From: Mantis religiosa
Lineage: Eukaryota; Arthropoda; Insecta; Mantodea; Mantidae
Assembly (NCBI GenBank): GCA_030765055.1
Contig: CM060954.1
Coordinates: 107,676,054-107,740,053, forward strand
Reading direction: 5' to 3'
DNA: 64,000 nt
Below are positions 57,011 through 64,000 of the stretch, piece after piece (the stretch's first letter is position 1; every line of letters starts with the position of its first letter). A program made the translations under genes and the position numbers. The notes below the pieces were generated by a model, which saw nothing but the letters and a program-made list of their open reading frames with translations, was not told the DNA's origin and searched no databases.

Positions 57011-57389
57011 ACGACCATAGAGCCAATTTTCGGGAGACGACCATCTTGGCAATATGCAACAGTTACTGGGAGCAGAGAATTAAGGAAGCTTTGGCCATTT
57101 CCTCTGAAAGGAGCACACTTAATCATGATGCTGGATTTCAGTTCAGCTCCTCTTGGAAACTGGCCTGAAAAATGAAAATTTGTTGATTTAAGAAGCACAG
57201 ATCAATACAGCTTGATAATCAAGTTAAGTATTTGTTTCTTTGACCCAATTAATTTTCTATACACACGCCATCTCCTGACCTGGCATTTAATTTACTGAAA
57301 ACAATCTTTTGTTCAGTAATGCAAATTTTGATAGTGTTTTGTCTTTGTTTATATTTGTGTTATATCCAGTGTTTCATTTGTGGTTATAA

Positions 57390-57530
57390 GATTTAATAAA
57401 TATTATGATATGGGAGAGGTGCACACCCCCGAAATGTCGATTTCTAATCGTCTTTTCACCTGGCTGGCTGCCCAAGAAGAAATTGAGCATATTTGTTGCC
57501 AGGAAAGCTTCAGGTCTTATTTTAACTTAT
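57390..57530. repeat. Dispersed repeat, also at 26945-27120
   Basis: Shared CGAAATGTCGATTTCTAATC and GTCTTTTCACCTGGCT, followed by the AAGCTTCAGGTCTTATTTT segment that is inverted at the other copy. Confidence 0.6.
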
Positions 57531-57824
57531 TAATAATTTAAAAGTGAATTAACACAATCTATTCTTTATTTTCCATTGTTGGAAAGGAAACTATGTACAC
57601 CATATGTTCAGTGTACTACAATTATGTTTTATTGAAGTTGGATTGAAATGAAAGATACAATTCAAACCTTGAGCCATGAGCGAGAACAAGTCGTCCGGGT
57701 GCTTCCGGGCTGAGGACAGAGCACCACGGTACCTATCCGCTGAACACTTTATAAACTTACATTGACTCCTTAATTCAAATTGACATGTTAACTCCAGTAC
57801 TGAAGTTAAAGAAATCCATGGTGT

Positions 57825-57990
57825 AACAGCCCAAATTGGACCTGAGCCTGCCAAACGAATCAAGGTAGAGGTAGGCGATCATCCAAATGATATGGGAAGG
57901 AGATGATGTCAGTATCTCAGCACCTTCGGCCAGAAAATTTGTATTCTCCTCAAATTCCTTACGATGCTGATTGGGCCCTGGCCATAAAAT
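57825..57990 (-). repeat. SINE-like repeat (family 5)
   Basis: Diverged, shorter copy of 27335-27560: GAGCCTGCCAAACG, GGCGATCATCCAAATGATAT, TCAGTATCTCAGCACC, TTACGATGCTGATTGGGC. Confidence 0.65.
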
Positions 57991-58821
57991 GGGACTTAAA
58001 AATATCATGTTAATAAATAATATTACTAAGCAGATAAAACAATAGATGAAATCGTGTTAAAATTCTCATTGCAAAAAAATAAAAAAATGTCATAAGCTAA
58101 TGAAAAGGCACACACTATTAAAATTCCAGTTATAGGCACTAAAATATTAGCATAATAATATTAAGTATTTATAAGTGTATAAAACGCCTACATAAAGGAA
58201 CCAATTTGGAGCTATGGGCATGATTAATATGCCATCTTTATAAAACAACAGTACAATTATGTGTATTTACACTCTTAGAGGAAGTAAATTAATGTTTGTA
58301 TAGAAGCTATTTATTGTTTACTATTGGTATCTTTTAATGAACATTAACTTATTGATTATAAATTACTTTTAAAATAGGTAATTAAGACTTGTGCAAAGCT
58401 GTTGACCAAATGGCTGGTGCTCTAATGCAGTCTTTTTCAGTAACATCTCCTGATGAGATGTTGCTTTTTATACTGCAAATTTCACAATATTCTTTGACTG
58501 TGTTTTTTTAGATAGCAATACAGTGAAAAGAACTTGGGACATATAGCAATGCACAGGGATTGGTGGCTTTGTGATGTACATATGTACTTTTACACTGGAT
58601 AGGCAGAAGACACATTATTTTCTATGTTGGCCCCAAATAAATGCAATGCCTTCTGTTCTGAGTAATGCATAATGCAACAAAATAATAGTATGAAATGATT
58701 TTATCAATTTTTAGCATTCAGTTCCTCCTAATCTAGGATACATATTTAACATGTGGTACCCCTAATTCTTCAGTTATAAAATTATACAGTTAATAATGTA
58801 CTTTTCTTTTATATTTTACAG

Positions 58822-59035
58822 CCTATTGATGCAAGTGATGACAGTTTCTGGGAGCAGTTTTGGTCAGAAAATGTAACAAATGTTCAAGATGTTTTTACCT
58901 TAGTCCCTGCACCTGAGATCAGAGCCTTACGAGAAGAAGCTCCCTCAAATTTAGCAACATTATGTTATAAGGCAGTAGAAAAATTGGTAAAGGCAGTGGA
59001 TAATAGTTGTAGAACACAACAGGAGCAACAAACAG
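58822..59035 (+). CDS. HID1: HID1, exon 2
   Basis: Acceptor TTTTACAG and donor GTAACT bound 214 nt (71 codons plus one base). It encodes PIDASDDSFWEQFWSENVTN, VQDVFTLVPAPEIRALREEA, then PSNLATLCYKAVEKLVKAVD. This is a near-identical match to the conserved N-terminal block of HID1 proteins (DDxFWxxFW...VQDVFALVPAxEIRAxREExPSNLATLCYKAVEKLV). It follows exon 1 in phase 0. Confidence 0.97.
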
Positions 59036-60034
59036 GTAACTTAAATGACTTCTAATGATCGGAAATATATGTATTGTATAACACTAGTTCTGCTGTTTTA
59101 CATATTTCTTGTAAATTTTTATCACTTTTTAAATTATGATGTTTATTTTGATTTAAGACAGTTTCTTTTCTTTCACTCTAAAGATCCCAAAGCAGACAAA
59201 GTATAAAAAGAATAGGTATCTTTAGAACAATGATATAGAACAATTCAAGTTCCATATAAATTATTTGGGAGTGAAAATAGAAATGATGGCTTACGTTTAC
59301 AACAATTTGGTAATATATAGTTCAATACACTAAAATATATTGTAAATTCTTTTTAAATTCAAATCAGTGTAATAGAATAGAATGAACTCAGAATGAACTC
59401 TAGCAGATTAAGCAAACAATTTACGATTTCTTCTGTAATCGTAAAACAATAACTAATAACTAAAAACGAAAATATAAGTCAAAGATAAATCTACATTAAA
59501 ACCCAACCATTATCTTGGCAAAAGAAAGGAAAAAACGATCAGATAGAATGAAGAAATACTGGGAACTAAGAAAAGAATAACACATAGGGAAAAGATCGAT
59601 TCAACATACCCCAAAGAGGGTGAAACGAAAATAATAGAATATTCACCGATTAATGTACAAAAAGTATATATGTCTTTGCAATCTTACATAATATTATTTA
59701 CAGTATATTACATAATATACAGTATATTACAGAAGAAATTACATAAACAATAAACAGGTTAGTTTGAATTCAAGAAAATCATTTACACTATAAAATTTAT
59801 GTTTTAATGAAAGGTGCTTGACTTTTTTGTTGAACATTTTGCCTGAGAATTCCTTGATAGATTTGCGTATCTTGTACAAAATTACTGCATTGTTGAAAAT
59901 GCTGTTGATTGTTCTGGTCAATCGGTGATGTAGTTTCTGGAATATATATATATATACATGACAGTAGCAATATGTTAAGTTTGTCCAAAATTGGTTTACT
60001 TGGTGTAAAGATACTACTTGTTTAATTATTCATA

Positions 60035-60066
<32 letters not shown>

Positions 60067-60079
60067 GTAGACTGAATAC

Positions 60080-60800
60080 CATGACAGCCTGATTAGCAAC
60101 ACCTCCCCCCCCCCCTCCACCCAGAAAGGTATCCCATAGGCCAGTGTTGAGTGATCATACCCAAGTATGTCATTCTCATTGTCTCTATGTTACAGAATTG
60201 GGTCAGCATTCTCATTGCATGTGCTGTACGGCTTAACTTTTTACATAAGGCTAAAATATATTCATTCCAGGATACAGTTGCATCAATAGTAATGCCTAGG
60301 AAATGAGTGCTATTTTGACTGCTTATTACTGAATTATCAATAATTACTTGGTACTCTTGATCAGGGTCTGAGTACCCACTGAAATCTATGTAGCTAGTCT
60401 TATCAGTATTTATAATCAGTCTATTATCTTTTAGTCAGTGATTTAGTTTAAGCATTGATTTATTTATATTTAATTGTAATGAAGTTTTACTGTGATTTTT
60501 AAAGATAAAGTTTGACTCATCAGCAAATAAAACACTATTTTCAGGTGCTACATGTAATGGGAAATAATTGATATACAACAAAAATAGCAGTAGCCCTAAT
60601 ATTGAACCTTGTGGCACACCATACTTAGAAGTCTGCAGATCAGAACGCTTATTTTCAATTTCCACCATATGAAATATATTTTTAAGATATGAACTGATCC
60701 AATCATTTGGTATGCCTTAAATACCATAACTGTAAAATCTATTTAAGAGAATATCATGGCCTATGGTATCAAATGCGTTGGACAGGTCCATGAAGTTAAA
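60080..60800 (-). pseudogene. Non-LTR retrotransposon RT fragment, antisense in HID1 intron 2
   Basis: The minus strand reads FMDLSNAFDTIGHDILLNRF (motif A region), then YGVPQGSILGLLLFLLYIN (motif B) and VLFADESNFIFKN, where the usual FADD has become FADE. After one stop it continues NTDKTSYIDFSGYSD and FLGITIDATVSWNEYILALC. It is the Jockey/CR1-type RT palm and thumb. Stops at several points make it inactive. Antisense orientation is the common survivor pattern in introns. Confidence 0.85.
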
Positions 60801-61182
60801 TGTAAATAAAAGTTAAATGAATGTGCACTTAATTGTTAACATCAGAAAACATCAGTGAGGGTGTTTTGTTTACAAGAATGTCTTATCAATATTTTGCTCA
60901 CCAAGTGAAATGGCTTAGGTTATGGTCTTTATGGTTCACAAAAGTTACAGGTTAAAATCCCAAGTTTGGATACTTTGATGGATATTTTCATGATTTCCAT
61001 TAGTCATCAGATATACATCAAATTGGATATTCAGTACGAATCAAAGTTCCTGTTGCATAATTAAGGAAATAGAATACATAAATGGTACAGAAAACTAGAC
61101 CATCTTCAAGCAATTTATCCAAGCGGATGCTACCAAGGCAAATAGACAACTAAAACAATTTATCAGAGACCAACAGAATTAC

Positions 61183-61406
61183 CCGCCTTGGTAGCGTGGA
61201 TGGTAGCGTGTTTGCCTCATGTTCAAGAGGTCCCGAGTTCGAATCTCGGTCAGGGTGGGTTACCTGGATAAGGTTTTTTCTGGGGTTTTCCCTTATCTTT
61301 CAAGACGAATGTCGGGTAACTAAGCTCCATGGACCCTGGACTCATTTGAGCATCATTTCACCCAATTCATTCACCGTCCGATATGACTTAATGTTGAAGG
61401 ACGTAA

Positions 61407-61408
<2 letters not shown>
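61183..61408 (+). repeat. tRNA-derived SINE (family 1)
   Basis: Head CCTTGGTAGCGTGGATGGTA and B box GAGTTCGAATCTCGG; body GGACCCTGGACTCATTTGAG and CGATATGACTTAATGTTGAA. Directly followed by (AC)n at 61410-61464, which probably arose from its tail. Confidence 0.9.

Positions 61409-61409
<1 letters not shown>

Positions 61410-61464
<55 letters not shown>
61410..61464. repeat. (AC)n microsatellite
   Basis: About 54 bp of pure CA repeat at the 3' end of the SINE. Confidence 0.97.
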
Positions 61465-61466
<2 letters not shown>

Positions 61467-61552
61467 GAATTGGGTTTATCAAAGTACCTTTGGGTACCTG
61501 GCAATTAATTTATCTGCATTGGCTGTGTGAAGGACAGGGTTTGTAAGGGTAG

Positions 61553-61745
61553 AATCAGATTGAAAAATTCAATGTCGAATCAGATTGAAAAATTCAATGT
61601 CAGAACCAGGATTTGAACAAAAAATCGTTTGGTTTCAGTGAAATTGCTCCAACCAACTGAGCTGTCATGGCAACATGCTGGTATGATATTAAATTCTCCA
61701 ACTGACTCACATTTTTCTTGGTAAACCATAAGGAGATCTTATAAT
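61553..61745 (-). repeat. tRNA-derived SINE (family 4)
   Basis: Inverse copy: TTGAAAAATTCAATGTC (twice, 61561 and 61582), AACCAGGATTTGAAC (B-box complement), CCAACTGAGCTGTCATGGCA (A-box complement) and TGATATTAAATTCTCCAACT, as at 32660-32690. Confidence 0.75.
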
Positions 61746-61871
61746 TGCATATTATCATTTCATAATATTCATATTTATCACTAGATAGTTAATTGTAAAT
61801 ACCTATTTCAATGAACAATAAAATTATAACTTAACTCTCTCTCTCACTGTAAATAATTGCTTTTATTTCAG

Positions 61872-62029
61872 TTTTGAACTGTGTCCGTCTGCTGACTAGA
61901 GTTTTGCCATACATTTTTGAAGATCCTGATTGGAGAGGCTTTTTTTGGTCTAGTTTGCCTGGGCAGTCTCAGGAAGATGAAGAGGAGCAGTCCATGCCTC
62001 TTGCTCAGTCACTCATCAATGCTATATGT
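61872..62029 (+). CDS. HID1: HID1, exon 3
   Basis: Acceptor TATTTCAG and donor GTAAGA bound 158 nt, which with the one base from exon 2 gives 53 codons ending in phase 0. It encodes VLNCVRLLTRVLPYIFEDPD, WRGFFWSSLPG, an acidic linker (SQEDEEEQS) and PLAQSLINAIC. This matches the HID1 block NCxRLLTRVLPYIFEDPDWRGFFWS and the following helix. Confidence 0.97.
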
Positions 62030-62529
62030 GTAAGATTGAAGTAACTTCAATTGCAAAAATTGTGTATGACTACTTGTGTCTGACATACTCATTTATTATT
62101 TAATTTGTATGCTGGAAAAATGAATGTTGGTAACATCTGGCTCTAGGCTGTAAAGCATTCATTCTGTTCATTGTGTGCAGTATCTTAGTAGTGAAGGGAT
62201 TAAGTTAGCATAATACTAATTTTTTATAATTAAATTATATATTTTTATTTTTGTTAAATAATTAAAACTTTTATCAGCAAACCTAAGGGATAATATAGAT
62301 TATTTATAAAAAGCATTGTTTTCAGTGAAATTCTTGAACAGCTATTCTATTCTTTTAATTATGTAGATTCATGTTTGTTGATTGAAAGCTTTAGAGATTT
62401 AAAGCATAATTCAATCTGATAAGTATATATTAATATCAAATTTGAATGAACTGCTTTGCTACATTTACTGCTTTGGTCTTTATTATGCATTAACTATGTA
62501 AAGTTTCTTAATAGCTATCTTGTTTCCAG

Positions 62530-62583
62530 GATCTCCTCTTTTGCCCTGATTTCACGGTAGCTGCAAACAGAAAATCTGGACCT
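62530..62583 (+). CDS. HID1: HID1, exon 4
   Basis: A short 54-nt exon between TTTCCAG and GTAAGT, phase 0 on both sides. It encodes DLLFCPDFTVAANRKSGP, the conserved DLLFCPDFTV block. The gene continues beyond the right edge. Confidence 0.95.
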
Positions 62584-62671
62584 GTAAGTTTATTTCTACT
62601 GTTAAGCTCCAAATTCTTTGCATGTTGTTTGTAATGGAAGAGCAAGAAATCACAAATTTACTAATTTATTA

Positions 62672-62828
62672 TGTGTTTCAAATTGGATGATGATTGTCCT
62701 TGAATGCTACTAGGTGAGCAACCAATCAGAGTTCTGTGGTGTTGTCATATTGCATTCCTCATAAGTGGTGTGTAATGAGTGCCAGCTGAATCCATCTCTA
62801 ATAAATACTATTTGTGCTAAGACGTATA
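62672..62828. repeat. Dispersed 155-bp repeat, also at 20705-20862
   Basis: See the shared blocks GTCCTTGAATGCTACTAGGT and CTAATAAATACTATTTGTGC. It abuts the LINE 3' end at about 62845. Confidence 0.85.
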
Positions 62829-62844
62829 TTCAGATCTTGCAAAA

Positions 62845-64000
62845 AGTGAGTGAGTGAGTGTGTGGTGTTTTAGGGTCCGTCAACAACAAGGTCATTTGGG
62901 CCCGAAGTCAACACTAAAAACTAAAAGCTACACAAATTAAGCTAAAATGTAAAATAAAAATAAAAACACTCAACTATTAAAAGTACATAAAAACCCATCC
63001 CAAGACAACTTAAAATCTCTAAAATTAACAAATATAAAATGCAAGTTAGACTTGTTTATTAAAACCGATTTGGGTAACAAACCGCAGTGCCTTAACCACG
63101 GCCACTGGGTCGTCCCCTAAAACACCCAGCAAGTTAGTCCCCAAGCCTACTGCCTGGCGAACGCGGGCGTACTGCGAGCACTCGAGTAATACATGCCACA
63201 CAGTGAGGCGTACTGCACATGGAGCACACACTGGGGCCGGTTCCCCTCTTAACAAATGACCATGAGTCGCTCGTGTGTGCCCAATTCTCAGCCGGGTGAG
63301 TATCACCTCAGCTCGCCGGTTATCCCTGCAGGAAGTTAGCCAGGGTTGTACGCTCTCCTTTATTGCCCGGAGTTGTGTGCCTTCCAAAGCTGTCCAGGAG
63401 TGCTGCCAAGCAGATAGGAATTGGCGACGGATAAAACGTTGCACATCCTGGTATGGCACCGTAGTTGTTAAACTCCGGGGCAAACGGCAAGCGGACTTAG
63501 CAGCCGCGTCCGCCTCCTCGTTCCCGGAAATCCCCACATGGCCTGGGGTCCAAGTAAAAACAAAATTGAATCCGCGACTGAGCATTTGCGAGATCTGGGT
63601 CTGTATTTTTAAAACAAGGTTGTGAACGGCAGTGTGCTGTTGCAAGGCCTGAAGAGCACTTAGAGAGTCAGTGCAGACGATAAAAGAGCCAGGAGCTAAC
63701 TTGCAAATAAAAAGGAGCAAATAGAAGATGGCATACAGCTCTGCGGAGAAAACTGAAGTGGAGTCCAGAAGGCGAAATTTATGAGCCTCACCATTAATGA
63801 CGAACGCGCAACCCGTAGTGCGCGTTCTTCTAACTGAGAACCTAACTGAGAACTGTCTGTAAAGACCGGAACATAGTTAGGGTAACGGCCCAGTAGTTCG
63901 GCAAAAAGTTGTTGGAACACCGAATGTGGAGTAGCGAGTCTAGAGTTGCTTGATAGAGCAAGATCGAACCGCGCACGATTGAGCTGCCATGCAGGATAAG
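62845..64000 (-). mobile_element. Non-LTR retrotransposon 3' part, antisense in HID1, runs off the window
   Basis: The 3' end is at a TCAC repeat (GTGAGTGAGTGAGTG on the plus strand near 62846). A 3'UTR of about 200 bp lies between it and the coding part. GC content (over 50% in 63070-63600) is far above the surroundings, a sign of recent arrival. The 5' part lies outside the window. Confidence 0.9.
63046..63990 (-). CDS. LINE polyprotein C-terminus: RNase H domain and tail
   Basis: The 224-codon frame 63720-63046 opens within RNase HI: FIVCTDSLSALQALQ (conserved Asp of the DSxSA block), then FTWTPGHVGISGNEEADAAA (the W-x-P-x-H-x-G-x-x-G-N-E-x-A-D block with catalytic His and Asp). The tail follows with RRAEVILTRLRIGHT and EPAPVCAPC...HVLLECSQY. 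Upstream (63920-63696), in another frame, is YVPVFTDSSQLGSQLEERA, the first RNase H strand with catalytic Asp; the usual DGS is DSS here. A duplicated AACTGAGAACCTAACTGAGAAC near 63833-63856 probably caused the frame break, and the strand that follows is disturbed. RNase H of this type occurs in I, Jockey-like and LOA-related LINEs. The copy is broken but young. Confidence 0.85.

Larger units (their letters stand above)
50742..58821 (+). other. HID1 intron 1 (8.1 kb)
   Basis: Begins GTGAGAGG and ends TATTTTACAG. It holds SINEs (51721, 54311, 57825), several microsatellites, an AT-rich hairpin and a PLE fragment. Sections with nothing recognised: 50742-51700, 52160-53600, 54970-56260, 57530-57820, 57990-58820. 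Retention in the spliced gene is inferred from the in-frame joining of exons 1 and 2. Confidence 0.9.
59036..61871 (+). other. HID1 intron 2
   Basis: Holds an antisense LINE RT fragment (60080-60800), a poly-T run (60038-60067), a C-tract (60104-60116), a family 1 SINE with (AC)n and a family 4 SINE. 59036-60030 shows nothing recognised. Confidence 0.9.

Noticed and set aside
56717..57175. 152-residue plus-strand frame and an overlapping 109-residue frame
   Set aside because: Antisense to the PLE nuclease remnant over part of their length, with no family signature in the rest.

Overview
This window reads as AT-rich, intron-rich, transposon-packed eukaryotic nuclear DNA. Codon-level matches to animal genes (HID1, PXMP2) and the element mix (Penelope-like elements, several mariner lineages, piggyBac, hAT, tRNA-derived SINEs, non-LTR elements, a solo LTR) point to an arthropod, most likely an insect with a large genome and long introns. 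That placement is inference. I see no prokaryotic genes and no CRISPR array.

Host genes. Near 14.5 kb is one plausible terminal coding exon of a Ser/Arg-rich protein (+). From 49.95 down to 43.0 kb (-) are four spliced exons of a PXMP2/Mpv17-family peroxisomal membrane protein. From 50.68 kb to the right edge (+) are the first four coding exons of HID1, a Golgi/dense-core-vesicle factor. Exon phases join without a break in both genes. They are head to head, with 723 bp between start codons, so they may share a bidirectional promoter. HID1 intron 1 is about 8 kb and is repeat-rich; the gene runs off the window.

The rest is layered mobile DNA. 0-2.3 kb: a decayed mariner split by a Penelope-like element (PLE). 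2.7-9.9 kb: fold-back repeats, a hAT remnant and a PLE split by a SINE. 11.5-17.8 kb: PLE fragments and SINEs around the SR-rich exon. 20-27 kb: piggyBac relic, DDE transposase tail, solo LTR, tandem repeat block. 27-37.5 kb: SINEs, PLE fragments, a long (AAT)n tract and a truncated LINE with target-site duplication (TSD). 38-41 kb: a three-layer nest (mariner inside PLE inside older mariner). 41-49 kb: LINE fragments, a fold-back element, a PLE palindrome and a mariner inserted precisely in a LINE reverse transcriptase. 51-64 kb: repeats inside HID1 introns, with two antisense LINE fragments.

Most striking: two PLE copies with different TSDs sit one codon apart at the homologous position of two diverged mariner transposase genes. 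Several insertions can be reverted by eye to an empty site, which gives relative ages.
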